NCBI GenBank assembly: GCA_965199905.1
Contig: OZ241366.1
Location: forward strand, 1,984,001-2,048,000
Reading direction: 5' to 3'
Source of the DNA: Ilyomonas sp965199905
Lineage (GTDB): Bacteria > Bacteroidota > Bacteroidia > Chitinophagales > Chitinophagaceae
Length of the DNA stretch: 64,000 bases
Shown: positions 33,561 to 42,571 of the stretch, one piece after another
Position numbering within the stretch: the stretch's first letter is position 1
How the letters are laid out: every line of letters starts with the position of its first letter
Notes under the pieces: model-generated
Seen by the model: the letters and a program-made list of their open reading frames with translations, nothing else
Databases searched by the model: none
Told to the model about the DNA's origin: nothing
Translations under genes and position numbers: made by a program

Positions 33561-34693
33561 GCCGTAAAAAACTTCTTGTATTTCATCAAAGTCTTGCTCC
33601 ATACCGAGTCGATTTTTGGAATAGCCTGAACAATCTGTTTGAGTTAAAGTTATTTTTCGCTTTTGATAATGTTCTTATTCAATCCTTCAATCAGGAGGCT
33701 TTAAAAAGAAGACTGCAATTTAAAATTGCTTATATCAAGAAAGGCTTTAATCTTTTTAACCGAGCATTTCGATGGGGGCTTCGCTCCATTATCAAAGACT
33801 TTCAGCCTGATATTATTATGTCGCAGGAATTTAGCCAAACCACCATGTCGCTTTATCTGCTGAAACGAATTTTTAAGTTTAATTATGAAATATACACCAT
33901 AACGGATGACAGTCTCACAATAGCTATCCATGCCAGAGGCATCCGCAAAGTGTTCCGCCGCTATCTTGCCCCACGTCTCGACGGAATTATATTCGTTGAC
34001 CCAAAAACAAGAGCCTGGTGCAAAAATGAGTTTGCATTGCGGAGAGAATTTCTGTTTCCCATCATTCACAATGAGGCAGTATTTCGTCCGCATTTGCAGG
34101 CCGCTTTACCTGCATCCAACGCTTTACTTGACAAATATGACATAAAAGGAAAAAGATGTATTTTTTTTGTTGGAAGGCTGGCTGTTGAAAAAGGTCTTGA
34201 CCGGTTGTTATTTGCCTTCTGTAAAATACATGAACGTTATAATGATGCCATGCTGATCATGATAGGCGAAGGTAACCAGCGTGATATTCTAACTAAAACG
34301 GCAGAGCAACTGGGAGTAGAAAAAAAATTATTGCTTCCTGGTCGTACTGAAGGTAATGAACTGTTTGCTTGGTTTAACCTTGCGCCAGTAATGGTATTAG
34401 CCAGTCAATACGAGCCTTTTGGTGCTGTGGTAAATGAATTGCTGCTATCCGGTGCAGATGTGTTGTGTTCAACCAATGCAGGCGCTTGGTGGCTCATTGA
34501 ACCAGGTATAAACGGAGACACCTTCGATCCATACGATATAGACAGGCTTTGCAATTTACTTGAAGCACAACTAAATAAAATATCGCCTGCGCAAAGCATT
34601 CAATCTATACGCCCGTCTAAAATGCTTGCGAAGTATGAAGACTATATGACCCAATTTTATAAATGGCTGACTACGCCTGCAAGTAGTAACTAA
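33557..34693 (+). CDS. Glycosyltransferase family 4
   Basis: A 378-residue GT-B enzyme with the start KLLVFHQSLAPYRVDFWNSL, FFVGRLAVEKGLDRLLFAFC near 195, MLIMIGEGNQRDIL and the acidic donor loop YEPFGAVVNELLLSGADVLC. It is second in the glycan operon, translationally coupled to the GT2 gene, with a sugar phosphotransferase gene 26 bp downstream. Confidence 0.9.
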   Translation: MSRKKLLVFHQSLAPYRVDFWNSLNNLFELKLFFAFDNVLIQSFNQEALKRRLQFKIAYIKKGFNLFNRAFRWGLRSIIKDFQPDIIMSQEFSQTTMSLYLLKRIFKFNYEIYTITDDSLTIAIHARGIRKVFRRYLAPRLDGIIFVDPKTRAWCKNEFALRREFLFPIIHNEAVFRPHLQAALPASNALLDKYDIKGKRCIFFVGRLAVEKGLDRLLFAFCKIHERYNDAMLIMIGEGNQRDILTKTAEQLGVEKKLLLPGRTEGNELFAWFNLAPVMVLASQYEPFGAVVNELLLSGADVLCSTNAGAWWLIEPGINGDTFDPYDIDRLCNLLEAQLNKISPAQSIQSIRPSKMLAKYEDYMTQFYKWLTTPASSN

Positions 34694-34719
34694 TTCACTA
34701 TCATGTTGTAAAAGCAATC

Positions 34720-35418
34720 ATGGAGAAAAATTACTTTTCACAGTCGTCAATACCGGATACGAACCTATTGAAAATGTCAACTTTGTTTCGCCGCAGGGAA
34801 AAAATAAACAAGCGTGTAATTGATGTTACCATTGCCTTGCCTGTATTCATCCTTGTTCTGCCCTTAATTGTTGTTATTTTTATTCTCATTCGCCTTGAAA
34901 CGCCCGGCAATCCTTTCTTTCTGCAAAGCCGCCTCGGGCGCGGCGGAAAACTGTTTACTATTTATAAATTTCGCACATTGTATATTCATCATTTTGGTAT
35001 GATTGCAGAACAGGAAGAACCGGCCGATTACCGCATTACACCTTTCGGAAAAATTCTAAGAAGAACAAAACTGGATGAACTTCCGCAATTGCTGAATGTG
35101 TTGCTTGGCTATATGTCATTAGTGGGCCCGCGCCCTTATCCGCCTTGTGAGTTTGCATTTAATAAAACACTTGATGAAAACCGGCTGCTTGCGAAACCCG
35201 GGCTTACCGGTGCAGCGCAAATTAGTGGTAATGTTTACCTCGGGAAAGAAAACATTGGCTGGGCAGACAGCTGGTACATTGAACATTATTCCTTTAGACT
35301 TGACGTCCGAATCTTGCTATATACGTTGTCTGCAATTATAAAGGGTGAAAGTAGCAATCACGACCCGCTGCATATTCGTAGCCTCATGCCGGTGAAGGAT
35401 TACAAGCTATTAATGTAA
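34720..35418 (+). CDS. Initiating sugar-phosphate transferase (PglC/WcaJ C-terminal type)
   Basis: A 232-residue monotopic phosphoglycosyl transferase: one hydrophobic re-entrant segment (IALPVFILVLPLIVVIFILI), then NPFFLQSRLGRGGKLFTIYK, KFRT, TKLDELPQLLNVLLGYMSLV and GPRPY. It lacks the extra N-terminal membrane domain of WbaP/WcaJ and is therefore closest in size to PglC. It transfers a sugar phosphate to undecaprenyl phosphate, starting a lipid-linked glycan. It is third in the operon. Confidence 0.9.
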   Translation: MEKNYFSQSSIPDTNLLKMSTLFRRREKINKRVIDVTIALPVFILVLPLIVVIFILIRLETPGNPFFLQSRLGRGGKLFTIYKFRTLYIHHFGMIAEQEEPADYRITPFGKILRRTKLDELPQLLNVLLGYMSLVGPRPYPPCEFAFNKTLDENRLLAKPGLTGAAQISGNVYLGKENIGWADSWYIEHYSFRLDVRILLYTLSAIIKGESSNHDPLHIRSLMPVKDYKLLM

Positions 35419-35423
35419 ACATC

Positions 35424-36620
35424 ATGAAGCACATACTATTTTTAGGTGGCTCACCCTTTCAGTTACCGCCCATTCTTTATGCAAAAGAGCAGGGACATTA
35501 TATCATTACCTGTGACTACCTTCCAGGCAATCCTGGTCACAAGTATGCTGATGAATATCACAACGTCAGTACTACCGATTCCGAAGCCGTACTGGCACTG
35601 GCAAAAAAGCTAAAAATTGATGGCATTGTTGTGTTTGCATCCGATGCGTCGGCACCAACAGCAGCGTTCGTAGCAGAGCAGATGGGGCTTCCCGGCAATC
35701 CTTTATCCTCGGTTAATATCCTTACCCGTAAAGATTTGTTCCGGAATTTTTTACAAGCAAATAATTTCAATGTTCCTCAACATATACAAGTGTCTTCACT
35801 GGGAGAAGCTCAACAAGCTTATGCGCGATGGAAAAAACCGGTCATGGTAAAACCTGTAGATGCGTCAGGCAGTAAAGGCGTATCGAAAGTTGAAGAAATC
35901 AATAAACTACCGGATGCGTATGAACAGGCGATTTCCTTTTCTAAAGCGGGCAAAGTGATCATGGAAGAGTTTATTCAAAGAGTAGGATACCAGATTGCCG
36001 GAGACGGTTTTGTGCTTGATGGCAAGCTGGTGTTTCGTTGCTTTGCGCAGGAGCATTTCAATACCGTTGGAAACCCTCATGTACCCATTGGTGAAAGCTT
36101 TCCGCTATTGTTATCTGATGCTGTACAAAGCAAAGTGGATAGCGAGATAGAACGTGCCATGCAACTGCTTGGTATGAAAGCGGCCGAACTCAATTTTGAT
36201 ATTGTCATTAATACAGAAGGCAAAATTTTTTTAATGGAAATCGCTCCCCGCAGTGGCGGCAATTTAATCTCTGAAGTTATACGTTTCAGTACAGGTGTTA
36301 ATCTTTCCAAATACGTTGTAGATGCCGCATTAGGACTGGATTGCAGTTCTCTTCAAATGTATACTGAAGCTAAATTCTATTCCTGCTATATGCTTCATTC
36401 ACAGGTTGCCGGTACATTCAATGATGTTGTTATCAGCGAAGATATCCAAGCAAATATTATTAAACAGAACTTCTTCATTCAGGCCGGCGATGAAATCAGG
36501 CGTTTCGACAATGCGTCATGTGCTTTTGGGGAACTGATATTACAGTTTGCTACTGCAGAAGAAATGTTGCACAAGATGGATACGATGAGCCGTTATGTGA
36601 AGGTGCGTCTTATGAACTGA
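35424..36620 (+). CDS. ATP-grasp domain protein of the glycan operon
   Basis: A 398-residue ATP-grasp enzyme: N-terminal Rossmann-like domain (HILFLGGSPFQLPPILYAKE), the central grasp with KPVMVKPVDASGSKGVSKVE near 143-162, and the metal-binding end FLMEIAPRSGGNLISEVIRF near 270-289. Such enzymes ligate a carboxylate to an amine or similar group. In glycan loci they are proposed to add amino-acid-like substituents to sugars, but the substrate here is unknown. It starts 5 bp after the sugar transferase and its stop is one base from the stop of the convergent aminotransferase. Confidence 0.85.
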   Translation: MKHILFLGGSPFQLPPILYAKEQGHYIITCDYLPGNPGHKYADEYHNVSTTDSEAVLALAKKLKIDGIVVFASDASAPTAAFVAEQMGLPGNPLSSVNILTRKDLFRNFLQANNFNVPQHIQVSSLGEAQQAYARWKKPVMVKPVDASGSKGVSKVEEINKLPDAYEQAISFSKAGKVIMEEFIQRVGYQIAGDGFVLDGKLVFRCFAQEHFNTVGNPHVPIGESFPLLLSDAVQSKVDSEIERAMQLLGMKAAELNFDIVINTEGKIFLMEIAPRSGGNLISEVIRFSTGVNLSKYVVDAALGLDCSSLQMYTEAKFYSCYMLHSQVAGTFNDVVISEDIQANIIKQNFFIQAGDEIRRFDNASCAFGELILQFATAEEMLHKMDTMSRYVKVRLMN

Positions 36621-36621
36621 T

Positions 36622-37710
36622 TTATACAGCAAGAGCCTGCATTGCGCATACTATAATGTTGCTGATAAAAGCAACTTCTTCCTCGCTTAACTCATAATAC
36701 ATGGGAAGACATAGAACACGTTTTGCAATACTTTCTGCCATAGGGCAATTTGCATCTCCATAAAACGGAAGATGATTGAGCGCAGGGTAAAAATATCGTC
36801 TTGGAAAAACATCTTCTTTTTCCAACGCTTCTTTTACAAATAACATCTCTTCTTCCGATGAAAACACTACCGGGAAGTAAGAATAATTATATTCAATGCT
36901 GGGTAGCTGTTTTGGATATTGAAGAAATAATCCATCCAGATGTTCAAAGTAACAACTGTAAAGATGTTTACGCTGCTTAATCATGTCCTGTACCAGCGGC
37001 AGCGTACAAAGTCCCATTGCTGCATGCAATTCGGAGTTTTTGCCATTCGTTCCCCACTGTGTAGGGTAACTTTTGTTCTTTATTCCGAAATCGCTTGCCA
37101 AACGGCAACGTTTCATTAGTTCTTCATCTTTTGTAATGATGGCCCCACCTTCTACTGTATGGTATAGCTTGGTAGCATGAAAGCTTACTGCTGATATATC
37201 TCCGTAAGAAAAAACTGATTTACCATGCACTTTTGTGTCGAAGGCATGTGCCCCATCGTATATCACTTTTAGGTTGTGTCGTTCTGCTATCTTCTGTATC
37301 TGCAATACATTGCAAGGACTACCATATACATGTGTAGCAACGATGGCACTGGTTTTTTCTGTAATTGACTCCTCAATTTTATCGGCATTTATACAAAAAT
37401 CATTGTCATTAATGTCTACAAATACAGGCTGACAACCTGCCCACAAGATAGAAGTTACTGTAGCTACATGCGAGAAAGCCGTGGTAATAACCTCTCCACA
37501 GATATTCGACATCTTAATGGCAATCTGTAAGGCCATGGTGCCACTCGATACGAAGTGGACAGAACCAACTTGCAGATATTCAGTTATGGCTTTCTCAAAT
37601 TGCCTTACCATTGGTCCATTATTAGTTATCCATTCATTCTGCCATATTTTTTCTAAATAGATAACATATTTTTCTAGTGGGGGCAAGTATGGTTTTGAAA
37701 CAGGAATCAT
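36622..37710 (-). CDS. DegT/DnrJ/EryC1-type sugar aminotransferase (PLP)
   Basis: A 362-residue PLP enzyme. It starts MIPVSKPYLPPLEKYVIYLE, with FVSSGTMALQIAIKMSNI (cofactor phosphate), YDGAHAFDTKV (Asp to the pyridine N), and the Schiff-base Lys in SFHATKLYHTVEGGAIITKD. Family members transaminate nucleotide-linked keto sugars, for example PglE making amino sugars for bacillosamine-type glycans. It is the only minus-strand gene of the glycan block and converges on the ATP-grasp gene. Confidence 0.9.
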   Translation of the reverse strand: MIPVSKPYLPPLEKYVIYLEKIWQNEWITNNGPMVRQFEKAITEYLQVGSVHFVSSGTMALQIAIKMSNICGEVITTAFSHVATVTSILWAGCQPVFVDINDNDFCINADKIEESITEKTSAIVATHVYGSPCNVLQIQKIAERHNLKVIYDGAHAFDTKVHGKSVFSYGDISAVSFHATKLYHTVEGGAIITKDEELMKRCRLASDFGIKNKSYPTQWGTNGKNSELHAAMGLCTLPLVQDMIKQRKHLYSCYFEHLDGLFLQYPKQLPSIEYNYSYFPVVFSSEEEMLFVKEALEKEDVFPRRYFYPALNHLPFYGDANCPMAESIAKRVLCLPMYYELSEEEVAFISNIIVCAMQALAV

Positions 37711-38079
37711 AACCTATCTGGTTTTAGTTGCTTATCTGTTATTAGTAGGATAAAAATATAATGTTCATGCTATAATGGTTGAAAAAGTTTCGCAAAAGCT
37801 GTCTCCATTAAAGCGATAGTGAAAGCAAAACCTAACTGAATATAATACAAAGTGGGTAATAAATTCAATTAATCAATAGTTGATGCCTATTATGTGTTCC
37901 AGCTTAGGCTTGCACGTGTGATTAACAAATAAAGTATCAGGGTAAATTTTAACCGCAAAAATTTTTTAAATCTATCGTATAACCGAAGTTCTATATAATC
38001 AACGTATTTGCTTTTAGCCACACAAAAGTTTCAATTGCAAACGAACTATTAGCTCCTCTTATCAATTATAGCTAAGATT

Positions 38080-38125
38080 AGCTTAATTACGCTATTGCAG
38101 CTTAGTATCAGCCATTCTACTTTTG
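38080..38125 (+). promoter_or_regulatory. Regulon promoter P1 (response regulator gene)
   Basis: Near-palindrome AGCTTAATTACGCT (38080-38093) abuts a -33 TTG (38095-38097, in CTATTG); 20 bp later is -7 TACTTTTG (38118-38125). The palindrome centre would lie near -44, the usual place for an activator touching the -33 region. The rest of the 37711-38197 gap shows no gene. Confidence 0.7.
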
Positions 38126-38197
38126 TACGAGTAAAGACATAATCAAAATCTGCCTAACCAGCGCACTAAATATCAGCGATTATTAAAACAGAGAAAG

Positions 38198-38830
38198 ATG
38201 ATTAAGATTGTAATATTTGATGACCATAAGCCCAGACGCGAAGCGTTGAAGCTAATGGTTAGTTTGAACAGGGAACTGGAATGCACTGGTGATTACGAGA
38301 ATTGCAGCAACCTAATTGCTAACCTAAGCATAAACCCGCCTGATGTGGTGTTAATGGATATCAATATGCCCGGTGTAGGTGGCATTGAGGGAGTAAAACT
38401 ACTGCAAAAGCATTATCCTAAAACATATATTATCATGCAAACAGTTTTTGATGATGATGATAACTTATTCAATTCACTGCTGGCGGGGGCTCACGGCTAT
38501 TTGCTTAAAAGCACGCCAAGTGATAAAATTGTTGAAGGTATTTTAGAGGTAGTAAATGGAGGAGCGCCTATGACACCTTCTATTGCAAGGAAGGTACTTG
38601 CTTACTTCAATAAAAAACCAGCAGGTAATAAAGCTGAATATAATTTATCGGTTCGCGAAACAGAGATACTGGAATGGCTGGTAAAAGGTTATAGTCAGAA
38701 AATGGTGGCAACAGAGTTATATTTATCCAGGCATACCATCAACAACCATATCAAGAACATTTACCAGAAAATGCAGGTGCATAGTGTGTCGGAAGCGGTG
38801 GCTACTGCATTGCAAAAACGGATTGTTTGA
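38198..38830 (+). CDS. NarL/FixJ-type response regulator with LuxR HTH
   Basis: A 210-residue regulator. The receiver domain has acidic pocket FDDHKPRRE, phospho-acceptor Asp54 in LMDINMPGVGG and the later Lys in LLKSTPSDK. The HTH is LSVRETEILEWLVKGYSQKM, then VATELYLSRHTINNHIKNIY. Such regulators pair with HisKA_3-type kinases; the only such kinase in the element is the one at 49810. P1, with the same operator as four other promoters in this block, precedes the gene, so I infer autoregulation and control of the whole block. It is monocistronic. Confidence 0.92.
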   Translation: MIKIVIFDDHKPRREALKLMVSLNRELECTGDYENCSNLIANLSINPPDVVLMDINMPGVGGIEGVKLLQKHYPKTYIIMQTVFDDDDNLFNSLLAGAHGYLLKSTPSDKIVEGILEVVNGGAPMTPSIARKVLAYFNKKPAGNKAEYNLSVRETEILEWLVKGYSQKMVATELYLSRHTINNHIKNIYQKMQVHSVSEAVATALQKRIV

Positions 38831-38848
38831 CTCTTGAAGATAAAAAAT

Positions 38849-38895
38849 AGCATAATTAAGCTATTGACCAGCCTATGGCAATGATACTACCTTTG
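38849..38895 (+). promoter_or_regulatory. Regulon promoter P2 (lipoprotein operon)
   Basis: AGCATAATTAAGCT (38849-38862) followed by TATTG with -33 TTG at 38864-38866, 21 bp, and -7 TACCTTTG (38888-38895). The leader to the gene at 39192 would be about 290 nt. A weaker second candidate lies at 39016-39054 (CGTTATTG and TACCTTTTG). Confidence 0.7.
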
Positions 38896-39191
38896 CACTG
38901 GAATTAATAACAAATGGAATCGCTATACTACAGCCACTTAACTTACTCACATAATAGCATGGCAGCTTTTGTATATCAATTGTAATAAAGCTGCAATAAG
39001 CCTTCATAAAATACTTGTAAACGTTATTGTGATAAAGTAGGTTCATTACCTTTTGCAGGATAATATCACTATCGATCTATTAACTTATTCATCCTTCAGA
39101 ATTACAGTAGTTACAAAAAAAACGAAAGTGATTTCGTGCAGGCGGAGCCATGTAAATACCAACAGATTCATTCAATAAAAACAATAAAACT

Positions 39192-39638
39192 ATGTTACGG
39201 TTTTCTGTCAGCAAACAAACACTTACTGTGCTTCTTGGATTAGGCCTGTTACTGAATGCCTGTTCAACCATTTCAAAATTTGATCAGTATGCTTATACGC
39301 AAACCACCTCGCTAAAAGTGGATGCATTATCTGTGATGGGGCATGCTAACGAAAGCTATCCATCGCACCAGCAGGAAGTACAACAGGTGCAAACGGCGCT
39401 TAGCAAAATGTATGAGTATGAAAAGAACCGCCCCAAGAACGCGATTACACAAAAAATGTGGACTGTGCTTACTGACTCTACCGGCAATCTCTATGGTGGC
39501 TTTGTAAAAAGATGGCGGAAGGAAGGCATGTTGGATACTGCATTTATAAGGATTTCACAAGACCTGGTAAGCCAGTCGTTTGACCAGATTTCGCAATTAG
39601 AAAGCGGTAAAATAAACACAAAGCAAATCAGCAATTAA
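39192..39638 (+). CDS. Hypothetical lipoprotein
   Basis: A 148-residue protein with a lipoprotein signal: TLTVLLGLGLLLNACST, lipobox LNAC near 21-24. The mature part is helical and charged and includes MYEYEKNRPKNAITQKMWTV and FVKRWRKEGMLDTAFIRISQ. I do not recognise the family. It is the first gene of an operon with a small helical protein, a DUF4239-like membrane protein and a second membrane protein, and it lies behind regulon promoter P2. A role as the envelope anchor of that system is only suggested by context. Confidence 0.7.
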   Translation: MLRFSVSKQTLTVLLGLGLLLNACSTISKFDQYAYTQTTSLKVDALSVMGHANESYPSHQQEVQQVQTALSKMYEYEKNRPKNAITQKMWTVLTDSTGNLYGGFVKRWRKEGMLDTAFIRISQDLVSQSFDQISQLESGKINTKQISN

Positions 39639-39682
39639 TTCATTACAAACAAAATATTTAATCATAGCAAAAAAGAAAAACA

Positions 39683-40018
39683 ATGAGTACGATAAATATA
39701 GACCAGCTTGTTCAAAATCTGGAAAGCGGTGTTGAATCGTTAGCGAAAACATCATTACAGGATTATGAAAATGAAGCAAAAACAGACGGCAACAATGTGA
39801 TCAATACAATCAAAACTGATTTAGAAGAATGGACAAAAGAAGCGGCAGATGGCTCTTTGACAATGGAAGACGTTGCTTATCTGATAAAAGAAGAAGAAGC
39901 ATTTGATGAAATGGTTACTCTGAAACAAGCGGGTCTTGCCGAGGTGCGTATAGACAAGTTTAAGAATGATTTGATTGACCTGATAACGAATACTGTTTTC
40001 GGTGCTATCAAACTATAA
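39683..40018 (+). CDS. Hypothetical all-helical acidic protein
   Basis: A 111-residue protein without signal peptide or membrane helix, predicted almost entirely helical: INIDQLVQNLESGVESLAKT, then NNVINTIKTDLEEWTKEAAD, then LAEVRIDKFKNDLIDLITNT. I do not recognise it. It lies 44 bp after the lipoprotein gene and just upstream of the DUF4239-like gene in the same operon, so it may be a cytosolic partner of those membrane proteins. Confidence 0.7.
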   Translation: MSTINIDQLVQNLESGVESLAKTSLQDYENEAKTDGNNVINTIKTDLEEWTKEAADGSLTMEDVAYLIKEEEAFDEMVTLKQAGLAEVRIDKFKNDLIDLITNTVFGAIKL

Positions 40019-40025
40019 CAGGTTT

Positions 40026-40838
40026 ATGCCTATCAAAATGAATATGATGTTGCCTGCTGGTTATGATTCGTCGCTTTCACAAAGTACAATGTGTGTACTT
40101 TTTATAGCAGCATCAGTGATTGTGTCGCAGTTGTTACTGTCAGCTTTCAACGCATGGGTACGCTGGCAAAAGCTGGAGTTTCATAATGAAGTTGCCAACT
40201 CTGTCTTTGGCACCATCAGTCTTATGTACTCACTTATACTGGCTTTTGTGATTGTTGCTGTATGGGATGATTATAAAGAGTTAAACAAAACAATCAATGC
40301 AGAAGCCGACAAGCTAAACAACATTATTGTAAACATAGTTTCTTTGCCCGATAGTATTAAAAACGATGTTAGCAAATCCATCCTTATTTACTGCAATGAA
40401 GTAATAAATGAAGAATGGCAAATGAAAGAAAAAAATTTTTTCAGCCAGTCAAAAACAATCCCTTTTCTCAGGCAGGAAATTCTTACGATTGATTCGCAGG
40501 ATCATATTCAGCAGAACATACTGTCAGCGATTAACACAGACCTTAGCACGATAGCAGATTTGCGCCGCGAAAGGATCCGGCACAGCTATTCGCAAATACC
40601 CGGCATGGTATGGAATATTCTAAATACAGGAAGCATCATGCTGATTACATTTTTCTTTTTCCTGCAGGTACCATCCCAAAAATTAAAGAGAATATACCTC
40701 GGTTTTCTGGTAACCTGTATGGCAATGTGCATATTTCTGGTTTATATGCTGGATCATCCGTTTAACCCCAATGGAGGCATTAGCAAGCTGCCTTATCAAA
40801 CCATTGAAAGCTTGCTACAGCATCCTCCCACTACTTAA
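40026..40838 (+). CDS. DUF4239-like (bestrophin-like) membrane protein
   Basis: The frame is open from a GTG at 40002 that overlaps the previous gene, but the ATG at 40026 is the more likely start (270 aa). Two N-terminal helices (MCVLFIAASVIVSQLLLSAF; GTISLMYSLILAFVIVAVW) are followed by a long soluble helical region and two C-terminal helices (GSIMLITFFFFLQV; YLGFLVTCMAMCIFLVYML). The EVANSVFGTISLMYSLILAF and EADKLNNII segments match the DUF4239 layout, in which a large loop lies between helix pairs; a channel-like role has been suggested for the fold but not shown here. Confidence 0.72.
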   Translation: MPIKMNMMLPAGYDSSLSQSTMCVLFIAASVIVSQLLLSAFNAWVRWQKLEFHNEVANSVFGTISLMYSLILAFVIVAVWDDYKELNKTINAEADKLNNIIVNIVSLPDSIKNDVSKSILIYCNEVINEEWQMKEKNFFSQSKTIPFLRQEILTIDSQDHIQQNILSAINTDLSTIADLRRERIRHSYSQIPGMVWNILNTGSIMLITFFFFLQVPSQKLKRIYLGFLVTCMAMCIFLVYMLDHPFNPNGGISKLPYQTIESLLQHPPTT

Positions 40839-40884
40839 ATTATTTATTCATCATAACAATCATTAACACACAAAAATTCAAACA

Positions 40885-41670
40885 ATGAAACAATTTATTT
40901 ATTTACTGTTTTTACTTATGGTCTGTGCAACCACTACAAGTTGCAACAACGCCCAGGATTATGATATAAAGTCAACTGTAACCGTAGTCAGCATTTTAGT
41001 TATCTGCCTGCTGTTTTTAGTGTTGGCTGGCTACAGCAACATTTTACGGGACGAAATCAGCAACTGCGATGAGTTTGACGAGAATGCAAAGAAGATGCAG
41101 CAAAAATCTAAATGGAAGCTGGTAAACAAGACAGCGCCATTTAATCTTACCAAAGTACAGTTTGGTTTATGGACCACCATTATTTCATCCGTTTATATTT
41201 ATCTCTCTTTGTTCAAAGGCGATTGTGCTATTACCGGCATCAACAAAACAGCGCTTGTACTGATGGGCATCTTCGCAGGTACCGCGGTGGCTTCTACCTT
41301 AATAGATAAAAAAGAAATTGACGACAACAGGGAGCGACATCAGAACAAACCATCACAAGGATTTTTTATAGATATCCTTTCTGATGCCAACGGCATTAGC
41401 CTGCACAAATTTCAAAACTTTACCTGGACGCTTATTGCCATCATCGTGTATCTGTACAAAGTATCCCAGATACAGACAGGCTGCGAACTGCCTGAACTGA
41501 GCGATACCTTACTTGCGCTGACAGGTATCAGCAGCGCCACTTACCTGGTATTAAAAACAAAAGAAAACGATCCGCCGGTACAGGATGTAACACCAATACC
41601 AACTACTGTTCCAGAAAATACGGTTGCAAACAACAATGTTACTAACGCTTTGCAACCGGCAGTAGGATAA
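40885..41670 (+). CDS. Hypothetical membrane protein with lipoprotein-like signal
   Basis: A 261-residue protein. The N terminus FIYLLFLLMVCATTTSCNNA could be a lipoprotein signal, and four or five further hydrophobic segments follow (VVSILVICLLFLVLAGY; FGLWTTIISSVYIYLSLF; ALVLMGIFAGTAVASTLI; FTWTLIAIIVYLYKVSQI; TLLALTGISSATYLVL). The two halves look like an internal duplication: FNLTKVQFGLWTTI with ALVLMGIFAGTA, and LHKFQNFTWTLIAI with TLLALTGISSAT. The Pro/Asn-rich tail is probably cytoplasmic. The family is unknown to me. It is the last gene of the P2 operon. Confidence 0.7.
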   Translation: MKQFIYLLFLLMVCATTTSCNNAQDYDIKSTVTVVSILVICLLFLVLAGYSNILRDEISNCDEFDENAKKMQQKSKWKLVNKTAPFNLTKVQFGLWTTIISSVYIYLSLFKGDCAITGINKTALVLMGIFAGTAVASTLIDKKEIDDNRERHQNKPSQGFFIDILSDANGISLHKFQNFTWTLIAIIVYLYKVSQIQTGCELPELSDTLLALTGISSATYLVLKTKENDPPVQDVTPIPTTVPENTVANNNVTNALQPAVG

Positions 41671-41824
41671 AACTTCAACAAGCAGTAAACAAATAGTTAT
41701 GAACACACAATTGATGAATCATTATAAAGATAGTTTGGTTACGTTTTTTATATGTAATAAGCGGTTATCAAACAGTATTGTAAGATAGAGCTTAGTAAAT
41801 ACCCTTGCTCTAATTAACAAGAAT

Positions 41825-41870
41825 GACGTATATACGCTATTGACCTCAGTTGATGACACCTTTAGTTTTG
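41825..41870 (+). promoter_or_regulatory. Regulon promoter P3 (582-residue gene cassette)
   Basis: GACGTATATACGCT (41825-41838), whose core CGTATATACG is a perfect palindrome, then TATTG with TTG at 41840-41842, 20 bp, and -7 TAGTTTTG (41863-41870). About 260 nt of leader precede the small frame at 42133. Confidence 0.75.
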
Positions 41871-42132
41871 CAGCAGGAAATAACCAACAGAAGAACCATT
41901 AACTGAAGCACTTTATTTCTCTCACTTAAGTAAACAACAGTAGCCTACATAGGTACTGATGTAAAATCTAACAACACAGGCTTTTTTAAATGCACCAAAA
42001 GTGCGAACAGGCAAGGTGCGCTTTAGAATTAAGCAATGTAAACCGGTACACCAATTATAAACAAAAACAAATCAAAGAAACCAATCGAAACAGTCGGGCA
42101 AAACATTTCAAAAACAAGTAAAAACAAATTGT

Positions 42133-42303
42133 ATGAGTATTCAACAATCAAATTTATTTACGGCCGGCTACGACATGGTTGTAGCCATTACGCAAAACGG
42201 CTTCAATGCAACAATGAAAGATTATTTTAAAAAAACCACGATGCCGATGGTAACGCTTTATTACATGCTTAGTCATGACGTTTTTGCATTGCAATTAGAA
42301 TAA
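42133..42303 (+). pseudogene. Truncated paralogue of the 582-residue gene
   Basis: A 56-codon frame whose start (MSIQQSNLFTAGYDMVVAIT, then NATMKDYF) parallels the start of the 582-residue protein (MSAQQSNLAAYGFDVVVATT, then NANIKQYI). The 18 or so bases before both ATGs are also almost identical (AACAAGTAAAAACAAATT). The match ends after about 35 residues. It is best read as a truncated duplicate, though a short peptide could be made. Confidence 0.7.
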
Positions 42304-42397
42304 AAAAGAATCAACAGACATAACAACAGCGCTTATTTTTTTCCGGAAAAATTCATCACCCTAACTTTTGCAAAACCATGTTTGTATAACGCCTGAT

Positions 42398-42571
42398 AAA
42401 AAACTAATAGCAGGTAAGAGCACTTTTAATGCATGAAGTGCGCAGCAAACAATTATCATTTTTAAACAAAATAAAAAGGCTGAAAAGCTTTTGTGCACGC
42501 AGTGTGCCTGGGCGAAGTATGCCGAAAAATTTAAAAACAAAACAATTTAAAAACAAGTAAAAACAAATTTT
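42398..42571 (+). repeat. Direct repeat R1 upstream of the 582-residue gene
   Basis: Its core 42454-42556 (103 bp) matches 48371-48473 with one difference (G to A in the CCTGGGC segment). Similarity extends left to about 42398 with more changes. The core contains GCAC/GTGC and GGC/GCC short stems, so the leader RNA may be structured. Confidence 0.85.

Noticed and set aside
42335..42370. A sixth regulon promoter before the 582-residue gene (TAACTTTTG at 42362)
   Set aside because: The -7-like sequence has one extra base and no CTATTG or palindrome at the required distance.
42454..42556. Riboswitch or retron RNA in the 103-bp repeat
   Set aside because: No known aptamer or msr/msd pattern and no reverse transcriptase nearby; kept only as a conserved repeat with possible structure.
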